Part shown: in pieces, positions 55,058-63,616 of the stretch
Numbering within the stretch: position 1 is the stretch's first letter
Layout of the letters: every line of letters begins with the position of its first letter
From: Frondihabitans sp. 762G35
GTDB taxonomy: Bacteria; Actinomycetota; Actinomycetes; Actinomycetales; Microbacteriaceae
Direction of reading: 5' to 3'
Assembly (NCBI RefSeq): GCF_002074055.1
Contig: NZ_CP014619.1
Location: 3,133,002-3,197,001, forward strand
DNA: 64,000 nucleotides
The notes under the pieces: model-generated
What the model was told of the DNA's origin: nothing
What the model saw: the letters and a program-made list of their open reading frames with translations, nothing else
Databases searched by the model: none
Made by a program: the position numbers and the translations under genes

Positions 55058-56299
55058 GTGCTGGACAGAGACCCGTCGTCGACCCGCGTCGCGACCCGCG
55101 AACCGGTCCCGTCGCCGTCCCGCCTCCTGACGCTCGCCTCGAGGGTCCCCACCTGGGCGGCCGTCCTCGGCATCTACGCCGCCTCGCGCGTCTTCTCCAC
55201 CGTCCTGCTCTTCATCGTCTACCGGATCGCCGCCTCGCATCCCGGCCAGTACGCCGACGGCTACGTCGACGGGGGCCGCGGCACCGGGTTCTTCGGCTTC
55301 TCGAACGTCTGGGACGGCGCCTACTACACGTCGATCGCGCAGCACGGCTACCCGCACGTCCTGCCCATCAGCGCCTCGGGCGCGGTCGAGCCCAACTCGT
55401 GGGCGTTCCTGCCCTTCTTCCCCTGGACCGTGCGCATCCTGGCCCAGATCACGGGCTGGGACACCGGCGCCGTCGCGGCGGGGGTCGCCACGATCTTCGG
55501 CGCTCTCGCGGCGCTCATGCTCCACCGGTTCCTCCGCCTGCGGGTCGACGCCCTCGGCGCCCTCTGGGGCACCACGTTCTTCTGCTTCGGCGCGATGGCC
55601 TTCGTCCTGCAGGTCGGCTACGCCGAGAGCATGTTCCTCTTCTTCTGCTTCACCGGGATGTGGGCCCTGCTGACCCGGCGGTACGTGCTCCTGGCGTGGT
55701 CGGGCGTCATCGCGTCGTTCACGAAGCCGGGGGCCCTCGCCCTCGCCCTCGCGCTCGCAATCGTCGTCGTCCACCGCCTCTGGACGAAAGACCCCTTCCC
55801 CCGCGCCGAGCGGATCGCGGCCGTCGTCGCCGGGCTCGCGATCGCCGCGGCCGGGTTCACCTGGCCGCTCATCGCCGCGGCCGCCACCGGCGTGCCCGAC
55901 GCCTACCTGAAGACCGAGACGGCGTGGTGGATCTCCTACATCGGCACCGACCACTTCGTGCCGCTGACGCCCTGGTTCCTCTTCGCGATCCGCTACCTCG
56001 GGATCCTCGGAGCCGTCGTCGTCCTGGCCATCGTCGCGCTGTGGTTCTGGGGGATGCGCAAGCCGTCGCTCCGGCGACTCGGCGTCGACATCCGCGCGTT
56101 CCTGACGGCGTACGCGCTCTACCTCTTCGCCGTCTTCCTGCCGCAGCAGAGCCTGCCCCGCCTGTTGATGCCCCTCGCACCCCTCGTCGCCGTCGACAGC
56201 ATCACGCATCGCAAGCACCTCCGGCACCTGGTGCTCGGGTCGGGGATGGCGCTCCAGTTCGTCGCCATCGTCACCCTCTGGCTCACCGGCCCTCCGTAG
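55058..56299 (+). CDS. PIG-V-like mannosyltransferase (polyprenyl-phosphate-dependent GT-C)
   Basis: A 413-residue multi-helix protein resembling PIG-V/actinobacterial mannosyltransferases: FFGFSNVWDGAYYTSIAQHGYPH (the WDxxxY...IA..GY motif of this group), FFPWTVRILA, and a VLQVGYAESMFLFF segment. About ten helices. Probably adds mannose or another sugar to lipid or protein at the outer face of the membrane. GTG 55058. Followed after 137 bp by the GH6 lipoprotein. Confidence 0.8.
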   Translation: MLDRDPSSTRVATREPVPSPSRLLTLASRVPTWAAVLGIYAASRVFSTVLLFIVYRIAASHPGQYADGYVDGGRGTGFFGFSNVWDGAYYTSIAQHGYPHVLPISASGAVEPNSWAFLPFFPWTVRILAQITGWDTGAVAAGVATIFGALAALMLHRFLRLRVDALGALWGTTFFCFGAMAFVLQVGYAESMFLFFCFTGMWALLTRRYVLLAWSGVIASFTKPGALALALALAIVVVHRLWTKDPFPRAERIAAVVAGLAIAAAGFTWPLIAAAATGVPDAYLKTETAWWISYIGTDHFVPLTPWFLFAIRYLGILGAVVVLAIVALWFWGMRKPSLRRLGVDIRAFLTAYALYLFAVFLPQQSLPRLLMPLAPLVAVDSITHRKHLRHLVLGSGMALQFVAIVTLWLTGPP

Positions 56300-56436
56300 C
56301 GGCGGCACCGCCGGAAGCCTCGCCGACGAGCACTCTCGAACGTCGGCGCCGTTGTGTTGGGGCGGCCGCGCGTGATGGACTGGCACTGCGTGCACTGGCG
56401 GACGCCCCACCGTCCCTCCTGCCGATCGGGGTCCGC

Positions 56437-57444
56437 ATGACGCACAGACGACGCCGCAGCGTGCTGCTCGCCGTGGCCATCGTCGCCGCGGTCGGGCTCC
56501 TCGCCGCCTGCACCTCCGAGACTCCGACCCCGAGGCCGTCGAGCGGGTCGACGCTGCGCGACGAGTCGAACCGCGTGCTCTTCGAGGGCGGCCTCTACGT
56601 CCAGCGGGACAGCCTCGCCGCCCGGGCCGCCACCCGCCTCGAGCGCGCGGGCGACGCGACGGCCGCCGGCGCCGCGAGCGCCATCGCGAAGGAGTCCGTC
56701 GCGATCTGGCTGGGTGATCAGTACGACGTCGCGCAGGTGCGACGCGTCGTCCGCGAGAACGTGGCCGCCGCCGAGAAGAAGGGCGTCACCCCCGTCTTCG
56801 TGACGTACGCCATCCCGCACCGCGACTGCGGCGACTACTCGGCCGGCGGCTGGACCGCCGAGCGCTACCCGGCGTGGACGAAGGCGATCGCCGACACCCT
56901 GAAGGGCCACCGCGCCGTCGTCCTCGTCGAGCCCGACTCCCTGGCCATGCTGAGCAACTGTCCAGCCGAGACGGACGTCCGCGTCCCGCTCATCAAGCGG
57001 GCCGTCGAGCAGTTCGCCGCGGCCGGCGTCCCCGCCTACCTCGACGCCGGGAACTCCCACTGGGTACCGCCCGCGACGATGGCGGCGCGCCTCGAGGACG
57101 CCGGGATCGCCTCCGCCCGCGGGTTCTTCACGAACGTCGCCAGCTTCTACCGGGTCGACCAGGAGCGCGCCTACGCCGAGAAGGTCTCGGCCCTCACCGA
57201 CTCCTCGCACTTCGTCATCGACGTCTCGCGGAACGGCCAGGGCTGGAAGGGCACCTGGTGCAACCCCTCCGGCACGGGTCTCGGACAGGATCCCCACGTG
57301 ACCGGTGGCACGGGCGGCCTCGACGCGCTGCTGTGGATCAAGTCGCCCGGCATCAGCGACGGCTCCTGCAACGGCGGGCCCAAGGCCGGGGCCTGGTTCT
57401 CCTCCTACGCGCAGGACCTCGTGCGGCTCCGCGCCCGCGACTGA
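56437..57444 (+). CDS. Glycoside hydrolase family 6 (cellulase-type) lipoprotein
   Basis: A 335-residue GH6 enzyme. A lipobox LLAACTS at residues 20-26 predicts a lipoprotein. The GH6 set is visible: AIPHRDCGDYSAGG (with catalytic-acid Asp region), VVLVEPDSLAMLSNC, PAYLDAGNSHWVP, GFFTNVASFYRVDQE, FVIDVSRNGQGWKG and WCNPSGTGLGQDP. Endo- or exo-beta-1,4-glucanase expected; no CBM is attached. ATG 56437. Four cysteines in the mature part could form two disulfides. Confidence 0.9.
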   Translation: MTHRRRRSVLLAVAIVAAVGLLAACTSETPTPRPSSGSTLRDESNRVLFEGGLYVQRDSLAARAATRLERAGDATAAGAASAIAKESVAIWLGDQYDVAQVRRVVRENVAAAEKKGVTPVFVTYAIPHRDCGDYSAGGWTAERYPAWTKAIADTLKGHRAVVLVEPDSLAMLSNCPAETDVRVPLIKRAVEQFAAAGVPAYLDAGNSHWVPPATMAARLEDAGIASARGFFTNVASFYRVDQERAYAEKVSALTDSSHFVIDVSRNGQGWKGTWCNPSGTGLGQDPHVTGGTGGLDALLWIKSPGISDGSCNGGPKAGAWFSSYAQDLVRLRARD

Positions 57445-57468
57445 CCGGGCTCGGGGCCGGAGCCGTCG

Positions 57469-58956
57469 TCAGGACAGGGGCTCGCGCTCCCGCTCCTGCG
57501 CGACAACGGCCTCCCGGTCGGCGAGGCGACGCAGCCCCGCGAGCGGCTGGGCCATCCGGTGGTTCCGCCGGAGGGCCCCCTCGGTGCGGTCGAGGAAGGC
57601 CCAGTAGCCGGCGGTGTAGGGGCAGGCGTCCGGGCCCAGGCGCTTCTTCGGCGAGAAGACGCACCCCGCGCAGTGGTCGGTCATGCGGTCGATGTAGGCC
57701 CCGCCGGAGGCGTACGGCTTCGTGGCGACGAGACCGCCGTCGGCGTGCTGCGACATGCCCACGACGTTCGCCGGCATCACCCAGGGCGTCCCGTCGACGA
57801 ACATGTCGACGAACCAGGCGTTGAGCGCCACCGGGTCGTAGCCCCGCTGGAGCGCCCAGTTGCCGATCACCATGAGCCGCTGGATGTGATGGGCCCAGCC
57901 GTGCTCGCGGACGCCGTCGATCGCGTGGTGCAGGCAGTTCGCCTCGATGGCGTCGGGCGTGAGCGTGAGGAACGACTCGGGGAGCGGCTCCGTCGCGGCG
58001 AGCGCGTTGTGGCTGACGGTGTAGTCCTCGCCGAGGTGCCAGTAGAGGTGCCACACGTAGTCGCGCCAGCCGGCCACCTGGCGCACGAAGCCCTCGACGC
58101 TCGCGAGCGGTGCGCCCCGACCGTGCTCCGCAGCTACGCGCTCGACGACGCGTAGCGGATCGAGCAGGCCGAGGTTCAGCGGGGCGCTCAGGAGCGAGTG
58201 CGCCATCGTCCAGTCGCCGGTGAGCGTGGCGTCCTCGAACGGGCCGAAGTCGGCCAGGCGACTCTCGACGAAGTCGTCGAGGGCGCGCTCCGCCTCGCTC
58301 TCGGTCGCCGCGAAGCGCCGGGGCCCGTCGGCGCCGACGAGCTGCACCGCGCCCTCGGCCTGCCAGCGGTCGAGATCGTGCCGGACCTCGTCGTCGATGT
58401 CGTCCTCCTCGGGCCACCACGGCTCCGGCAGCCCGAGCGTCACGGCCCCCTTCGGCGGCGACGCCCGGTTGTCGTGGTCGTAGTTCCACCGGCCGCCGAC
58501 GGGCTGGTCGCCCTCCATCAGCAGGCCCGTCCGCTCGCGGGTGGCTCGGTAGAAATCTTCGAGCAGGAGCCGCGACCCCCCGCGCGCGTCCGCCCACTCG
58601 CGGAACTGCTCCTCGCTCGTCACGAAGCCCCGACTCGGCAGGATCCGGCAGCCCACCTCGCGCACGAACCGCCGCGCGGCGTAGGACGGCGGGTCGATCA
58701 CCTCGAGGTCGTCCCGCCCCGTCGATCCCCCCGTCGCCTCGAGCGCCTGCCGGTAGTCGTCGACCCGGTGGTACTCCACGCGGTCGCCGAGCTCGCGGAC
58801 GCGGTGCCGGAGAGCGGACAGCAGGAGGTGCGCCTTGGCGCGGTGGATCGGGCGACCCGCCACCAGCGAGCGGGCCTCGACCACGAGGATCCTGCCGCCG
58901 TCGTCGAAGAGGGACCCGAGCTGACCCGAGAAGAGCCATCTGGTGCGAGCTTCCAT
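57469..58956 (-). CDS. FeS bacterial cryptochrome/photolyase (PhrB-like)
   Basis: A 495-residue cryptochrome/photolyase of the FeS-BCP (prokaryotic 6-4 photolyase) group. The four cluster cysteines C341, C429, C432 and C445 have exactly the spacing of Agrobacterium PhrB (88, 3, 13). FAD/active-site pieces: WAHHIQRLMVIGNWAL and MYANVVG-like MPANVVGMSQ. ATG 58956; the longer frame runs into the intergenic leader. Repairs (6-4) photoproducts by light, using FAD and a lumazine-type antenna (family knowledge). Confidence 0.95.
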   Translation of the reverse strand: MEARTRWLFSGQLGSLFDDGGRILVVEARSLVAGRPIHRAKAHLLLSALRHRVRELGDRVEYHRVDDYRQALEATGGSTGRDDLEVIDPPSYAARRFVREVGCRILPSRGFVTSEEQFREWADARGGSRLLLEDFYRATRERTGLLMEGDQPVGGRWNYDHDNRASPPKGAVTLGLPEPWWPEEDDIDDEVRHDLDRWQAEGAVQLVGADGPRRFAATESEAERALDDFVESRLADFGPFEDATLTGDWTMAHSLLSAPLNLGLLDPLRVVERVAAEHGRGAPLASVEGFVRQVAGWRDYVWHLYWHLGEDYTVSHNALAATEPLPESFLTLTPDAIEANCLHHAIDGVREHGWAHHIQRLMVIGNWALQRGYDPVALNAWFVDMFVDGTPWVMPANVVGMSQHADGGLVATKPYASGGAYIDRMTDHCAGCVFSPKKRLGPDACPYTAGYWAFLDRTEGALRRNHRMAQPLAGLRRLADREAVVAQEREREPLS

Positions 58957-59025
58957 GGGGTGCACGGTACCCGTGGCGGCGGTCCCCCGGCACGCGCGGG
59001 TCGGCGCGGTCGTTAGGCTTGCTCG

Positions 59026-59355
59026 GTGATCGTCGCCGCCATCGTCCTCTTCGTCGTCGCCGCAGCGATCGCGGGCACCGCGGGTGCCGCCGCCGCGGGA
59101 ATCCTGGGGCCGAACCACGTCGCGGGGATCCGGATCCCGGCACTCCTCGCGTCGCCCGAGGCCTGGCGGATCGGCCACCGCCGCGCCCTCTTGCCCCTCG
59201 CCGTGGCCGCCGTGATCGCGGTCGCCGCAGGAATCGTCTGCCTCGTGCGGCCCGACTCGGTGGGGGTGCTCGTCGTGGCGATCCTGCTGATCGTGGCGCT
59301 GATCGCGTTCGCGGTCGTCCGTGCCGGGCGCGCGGCCCTCGACGTCGAGGGCTGA
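59026..59355 (+). CDS. SdpI family membrane protein
   Basis: A 109-residue protein with three hydrophobic helices; GPNHVAGIRIPALLASPEAWRIGHRRA matches the SdpI motif GxRxP.tl.s...W...h. In Bacillus SdpI gives immunity to the Sdp toxin, but family members like this are often general. GTG 59026; 70 bp after the divergent photolyase start at 58956. Function here unproven. Confidence 0.8.
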   Translation: MIVAAIVLFVVAAAIAGTAGAAAAGILGPNHVAGIRIPALLASPEAWRIGHRRALLPLAVAAVIAVAAGIVCLVRPDSVGVLVVAILLIVALIAFAVVRAGRAALDVEG

Positions 59356-59434
59356 GACCGCCGCGCCCCGAGCGCGCCGTCCCGATCACTCAGGGCTGTT
59401 TGCCGAGGGTGACTACTTGTGCAAGAGTACTCCG

Positions 59435-59998
59435 GTGTCTTCCATCCGCCTCTTCCTCCTCGACGCCTTCGAGCGACGCGGCGAGATGCACGGGCACCAG
59501 ATCCGACTGCTCGCCGACGAGGAGCACGTCCACCTCTGGACGGACATCTCCGTCGGCAGCCTCTACGGCGCCATCAAGCGCCTCGCCGCGGAGGGCCTCG
59601 TCGAGGTCGTGCGCTCGGAGCGAGCCGGCAACTTCCCGGAGCGCCACGTCTACGCGATCACCGAGGCGGGACGCCGGGCGCTCCACATCCTGCGTGACGA
59701 CGGCCTCGCCGCCATCACCCTGCGGCCCGACCCCTTCGACCTGGCGCTGACCCGCCTCGACGTCGAACGCCTCGACGAACTCCGGCCTACAGTCGAGGCC
59801 AGACTCGCCCGGCTGCACGGGATGCTCGCCGAGACGATCGACCTGAACCAGAAAGCCCTGCCCTTCCTCTCGGTGGCCGAGACGCACGCCATGCGCCACC
59901 GGGAACACCGCCTCCGCTCCGAGATCTCCTGGCACGAGCAGCTGCTCGCGGATCTCCCCGCGGTGACGGACGACGAGCTCGTCCGCGCCGCCTCCTGA
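59435..59998 (+). CDS. PadR family transcriptional regulator
   Basis: A 187-residue repressor: winged helix LFLLDAFERRGEMHGHQIRLLADEEHVHLW and SLYGAIKRLAAEGLVEVVRSERAGNFPERHVYAIT, then a C-terminal dimerisation helix domain (Vir_act_alpha_C). The longer TTG reading (59417) is possible; GTG 59435 fits the conserved start. A CTTG-TG-CAAG dyad at 59416-59425 lies just upstream. Probable regulator of the DHA2 pump 59 bp downstream. Confidence 0.85.
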   Translation: MSSIRLFLLDAFERRGEMHGHQIRLLADEEHVHLWTDISVGSLYGAIKRLAAEGLVEVVRSERAGNFPERHVYAITEAGRRALHILRDDGLAAITLRPDPFDLALTRLDVERLDELRPTVEARLARLHGMLAETIDLNQKALPFLSVAETHAMRHREHRLRSEISWHEQLLADLPAVTDDELVRAAS

Positions 59999-60056
59999 CC
60001 CCACCCCCTTCCGTCATCACCCCCGCCGCGCCCGCGGTACGAAAGGCCTTGCTCCC

Positions 60057-61829
60057 ATGACAGACGCGACCGCCACGGCCCAGCGCCAGGCACAGCCCAT
60101 CCCGAAGGTCGCCTGGCGATCGCTCATCGTGCTCCTGCTGGGCATGTTCATCGCCCTGCTCGACACCACCATCGTCAACGTGGCGCTGCCCACGATCCGG
60201 ACGTCGCTGAACGCCTCCGAGGCCACCGTCTCCTGGATCATCTCCGGCTACGCGCTCGCGTTCGGCCTCGCCCTCATCCCCGCCGGGCGCATCGGCGACC
60301 GCATCGGGCACAAGTGGGTCTTCTTCACCGGCATCGCGCTGTTCACGGCCGCGTCGTTCGCCTGCGGAATCGCGCAGACCGACACGCAGCTCGTCATCTT
60401 CCGCGTCGTGCAGGGGCTCGCGGGCGGCATCTACGTGCCCGCCGTCACCGCCTTCATCCAGCTGCTGTTCCCGCCGCAGGCGCGCGGCAAGGCGTTCGCC
60501 ATCATGGGCAGCGTCATCGGCGTCTCCTCCGCCCTCGGCCCCATCGTCGGCGGACTCCTGATCCAGGCCTTCGGCGACACGGACGGCTGGCGCACCGTGT
60601 TCTACGTGAACCTTCCGATCGGTCTCGTCGCCCTCGTCGCGGCCGCCATCCTGCTGCCGAAGCGCGACCCGGCGGCGCAGCGTCCGCCGGCGGGCCTCGA
60701 CTGGATCGGCGTCGTCCTCGTCTCCGGCGCCCTGGTGGCCCTTCTCGTCCCGCTCATCCAGGGGCAGGACGAGGGCTGGCCGCTCTGGACGTACCTCACC
60801 ATCGCCGGCGGCGTCGTCCTGCTCGCCGTCTTCGGCGCCTGGGAGGTCTTCTACAGCCGCCGAGGACGCAGCCCGCTCGTTCCGCCGTCGCTGTTCAAGC
60901 ACCCGCAGTTCACCGGCGGCGTGATCCTCGCGCTCGTCTACTTCGCCGCCTTCACCAGCATCTTCTTCACGATCTCCCTCCTCTGGCAGACCGGCCTCGG
61001 CCACAGCGCCCTCGCCTCCGGCGCCGTGACGATCCCGTTCGCGGTCGGCAGCATCCTCGGCTCGTCGCAGAGCAACCGGCTCTCGTCCAGGCTCGGACGC
61101 ACCGTCCTCATCCTCGGCACGGCCCTCGTGGCCATCTCGCTGATCTCGCTGTGGCTGATCTTCCTGCTCGTCAAGGGCGCGGACCTCACCAGCTGGATGC
61201 TGCTCGTCCCCCTCCTCATCGGCGGGATCGGCAACGGGCTCTTCATCGCCCCGAACGCGCAGTTCATCGTCGCCACCGTCGACCGGAAGGACGCGGGCTC
61301 CGGCTCGGCCGTCATCGCCGCCATCCAGCGCATCGGCAGCGCGATCGGCATCGCCGTGATCGGCTCGGTCCTGTTCGGCGCGCTCGTCATCCCCAAGGCC
61401 GGGAAGCCGACCAGCAACACGCCGCAGGCGATCGCCGACGTCAAGCAGGCGTTCGCCGCCGAGTTCGCGACGAACTTCACCACGGCTGCGGCCCACGCGA
61501 TGCTCGTCAGCGCGATCTTCGCGGTGGTGGCGTTCGCTCTCGTGTTCGCGCTGCCGAAGCGCGTCGGGGCTCCCGGGCGCGGGGCCGGGTCCGGGTCGTC
61601 GCCGAACGCTCGGGGTGGAAGCGCGCCGGTCAGCCCGGACGTCACCGGTGCCGGTGGCGGTGCTGGGTCCGAGGCCGCGGCTCCTGCCGGCGGGTCGCAT
61701 GGTGCGCACGCCGCGGATCCTGCGCACCCGGCGGAGCCGGTCCACGCCGGACACGGCTCCCACGCCGCGGAGCCGTCGACGTCGCACGGCGCCCACGCTG
61801 CCGACGTGGAGCCCGACGCGCGCCCGTAG
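60057..61829 (+). CDS. DHA2-type MFS drug transporter with His-rich C-terminal tail
   Basis: A 590-residue 14-helix exporter (EmrB/QacA subfamily). Seen: ALLDTTIVNVALPTI (DHA2 motif D1), GRIGDRIGHKWVFF (motif A), and VLQGLAGGIYVPAV (motif C). Residues from about 545 on are a soluble tail with eight histidines in roughly 45 residues (SHGAHAADPAHPAEPVHAGHGSHAAEPSTSHGAHA), absent from typical DHA2 proteins. Operon with PadR is probable. Expected to export toxic compounds by proton antiport; the tail may bind metal (inference). Confidence 0.85.
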   Translation: MTDATATAQRQAQPIPKVAWRSLIVLLLGMFIALLDTTIVNVALPTIRTSLNASEATVSWIISGYALAFGLALIPAGRIGDRIGHKWVFFTGIALFTAASFACGIAQTDTQLVIFRVVQGLAGGIYVPAVTAFIQLLFPPQARGKAFAIMGSVIGVSSALGPIVGGLLIQAFGDTDGWRTVFYVNLPIGLVALVAAAILLPKRDPAAQRPPAGLDWIGVVLVSGALVALLVPLIQGQDEGWPLWTYLTIAGGVVLLAVFGAWEVFYSRRGRSPLVPPSLFKHPQFTGGVILALVYFAAFTSIFFTISLLWQTGLGHSALASGAVTIPFAVGSILGSSQSNRLSSRLGRTVLILGTALVAISLISLWLIFLLVKGADLTSWMLLVPLLIGGIGNGLFIAPNAQFIVATVDRKDAGSGSAVIAAIQRIGSAIGIAVIGSVLFGALVIPKAGKPTSNTPQAIADVKQAFAAEFATNFTTAAAHAMLVSAIFAVVAFALVFALPKRVGAPGRGAGSGSSPNARGGSAPVSPDVTGAGGGAGSEAAAPAGGSHGAHAADPAHPAEPVHAGHGSHAAEPSTSHGAHAADVEPDARP

Positions 61830-61854
61830 CCCGCGCCGCCCGTCCCGCCCCGCT

Positions 61855-61917
61855 CCGCGAGACTCCACAACACGCCGCTCACCTTCGTGAGAACGCGCCA
61901 ATCGTGGAGTCTCGCGG
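61855..61917. repeat. Family B hairpin repeat, copy 4
   Basis: Perfect 14-bp arms CCGCGAGACTCCAC (61855-61868) and GTGGAGTCTCGCGG (61904-61917), centre AACACGCCGCTCACCTTCGTGA... The 437-bp gap 61830-62266, between the convergent MFS and NlpC/P60 genes, holds four copies and nothing else recognisable. Confidence 0.85.
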
Positions 61918-62008
61918 CATCGGCGCGACCCCCGGGCGACGGCGGGCGCCCGCAGGAGCCGCGGAACCCTCCCGGGCGAGAGTCTCCGGCGGGCCAGATT
62001 CCGCCCCC

Positions 62009-62067
62009 GCGAGACTCCACAACACGCCGCTCACCTTCGCGAAAACGCGCCAATCGTGGAGTTTCAC
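62009..62067. repeat. Family B hairpin repeat, copy 5
   Basis: Arms GCGAGACTCCAC (62009-62020) and GTGGAGTTTCAC (62056-62067), two mismatches; centre as in copy 4. Confidence 0.8.
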
Positions 62068-62091
62068 GCGCCGGGTCGCGACATCGCGCCC

Positions 62092-62150
62092 GCGAGACTC
62101 CACGACACGCCGCTCACCTTCGCGAGAACGCGCCAATCGTGGAGTCTCGC
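62092..62150. repeat. Family B hairpin repeat, copy 6
   Basis: Perfect 12-bp arms GCGAGACTCCAC (62092-62103) and GTGGAGTCTCGC (62139-62150), centre GACACGCCGCTCACCTTCGC... Confidence 0.85.
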
Positions 62151-62174
62151 CCGCGCGGTCGCGACATCGCGCCC

Positions 62175-62231
62175 GCAACACTCCACAACACGCCGCTCAC
62201 CTTCGCGGAAAGACGCCACCCGTGGAGCCGG
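62175..62231. repeat. Family B hairpin repeat, copy 7 (degenerate)
   Basis: Left arm GCAACACTCCAC (62175-62186) and a weak right arm GTGGAGCCGG (62222-62231); the centre AACACGCCGCTCACCTTCGC is well kept. It is the decayed end of the array. Confidence 0.65.
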
Positions 62232-62266
62232 ACGCGTCAGCCGCGCGGCCCGCAGCGGAAGCGCCG

Positions 62267-63523
62267 CTAGTCGCCGAAGCGGACGAAGTGGTGGGGCTGG
62301 TCCCAGATGGGACGCACGCTGATGTGTCCGCCGGGCTTCGGGGCGTCCATGATCATGCCGTTGCCGGCGTAGAAGCCGTCGTGCGCACCGTTGTCGAAGA
62401 TGACGACATCGCCCGGGACGGCTTCGCTCTCGGGGATGCGGGTGCCGAGGGCATCCTGCGAGGGGACGTAGTGCGGCAGCGAGATGCCGAACTGCGCGTA
62501 GACGAACATGATGAAGCCGGAGCAGTCGAACGCCGAGGGGTCGGCGCCACCGTGCACATAGGGAGTGCCGAGGTACTGCAGTGCCACCTGGAACACCTGC
62601 GCCCGATCGAGCGGGCTGTTCGAGAAGAGGGGGTGCGCGAGATAGTCGGCCGCCGTCGGACCGGTGTAGGTCGTGTTCGTCTCGGCGAGGCGGTTGGAGA
62701 TGACCTGCTGCTCGTAGTCGAGCACGGAGGTGGCGCCGTATTCGTCGCGCGAGGCCACGGAGTTGGCGACTCCCGTGGAGACGTCGTATGCCTGGGCGCC
62801 GGCGGTCGTCGTGGTCGGCAGATCGGACCCGGACGCGTAGGCCGCACTGCCCCGCTGCTGCAGAACGGGCAGGACGCTGGTCGCCAGGATCCCGACGACG
62901 ACCGTCGTCACGGCGACGCGCCGGACGGTGTCGACGGCGGTGCGCTTGCGGCGGACCGCAGGAGCCGCGGCCACGACCGCCGAACGACGAGCGACGGCAG
63001 GTCGGCGGCTAGGTGCCACGCCGGCCGCGATGCGGCGACGGGGACCGGACGCCGGAGCGGGCGCCGCGACGAAGGTGGAGCGACGCGTCGGCGCGGCCAC
63101 AGTCTGGGCGGCCACGGTCGGCGCAGCCACGATCGGCATCTGTGCGGTCTGCACACCCGCGCCCACGATCGGCATCGGCGCCGTCTGTACACCGACGAGT
63201 TCGGTCGAGGGAGTCACAGCGACAGAAGCCACGACAGCCGCGGGAGCCACGACGGGCGACACCGGCACGAAAGGCGACACCGGCGCGGCAGCATCCGCCG
63301 ACGACCCGGGGGCGGACAGCGCGGCCGCGGCGGCGGCCTCGCGGGCGGCGCGGGCCGCGCGACGCGGGCTCACGGTGGCGTCGAGCCGGGGTGCCCCGGA
63401 CGACGGCGAGAAAGCAGCGGATCCGCCCGAGACGGCGACCGCGGCACGACGGCCGCGGCGACGGCCTGCGGGGTCACCGGCCCCGGACACGGAGGTGTCG
63501 GGAGTCTGGTCGGGCGAAAGCAT
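62267..63523 (-). CDS. NlpC/P60 (C40) peptidase with long cytosolic Ala/Pro-rich N-terminus
   Basis: A 418-residue cell-wall peptidase. Residues 334 on are the NlpC/P60 domain: catalytic C334 (FDCSGFIMFVYAQFG), H381 (GAHDGFYAGNG) and H400 (GGHISVRP). A single hydrophobic helix (VAVTTVVVGILATSVLPVL, about 207-225) is preceded by roughly 200 residues of low-complexity Ala/Pro/Val with internal repeats (VQTAPMPIVGAGVQTAQMPIVA). Type II membrane topology predicted, so the catalytic part faces the wall. Likely a D,L-endopeptidase. Confidence 0.85.
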   Translation of the reverse strand: MLSPDQTPDTSVSGAGDPAGRRRGRRAAVAVSGGSAAFSPSSGAPRLDATVSPRRAARAAREAAAAAALSAPGSSADAAAPVSPFVPVSPVVAPAAVVASVAVTPSTELVGVQTAPMPIVGAGVQTAQMPIVAAPTVAAQTVAAPTRRSTFVAAPAPASGPRRRIAAGVAPSRRPAVARRSAVVAAAPAVRRKRTAVDTVRRVAVTTVVVGILATSVLPVLQQRGSAAYASGSDLPTTTTAGAQAYDVSTGVANSVASRDEYGATSVLDYEQQVISNRLAETNTTYTGPTAADYLAHPLFSNSPLDRAQVFQVALQYLGTPYVHGGADPSAFDCSGFIMFVYAQFGISLPHYVPSQDALGTRIPESEAVPGDVVIFDNGAHDGFYAGNGMIMDAPKPGGHISVRPIWDQPHHFVRFGD

Positions 63524-63616
63524 CGTCCACCACCATACGGGGTCGACCCCGGCCGAGCCAAGCCTCCCGTCCGCGGGTCGTTGCCCACGGAACCGCTCGA
63601 CCCGCAGATGCGTCGG

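Noticed and set aside
61855-62231. Small ORFs reading through the family B repeats (e.g. RRVVESRG-containing frames)
   Set aside because: These frames are products of the repeat itself; no ribosome site and no similarity to proteins.
3116-62460. GCAGGAT as a KOPS- or Chi-type oriented motif
   Set aside because: The two orientations (about 19 and 26 by eye) are mixed along the window with no visible strand bias, so an oriented signal is not supported here.
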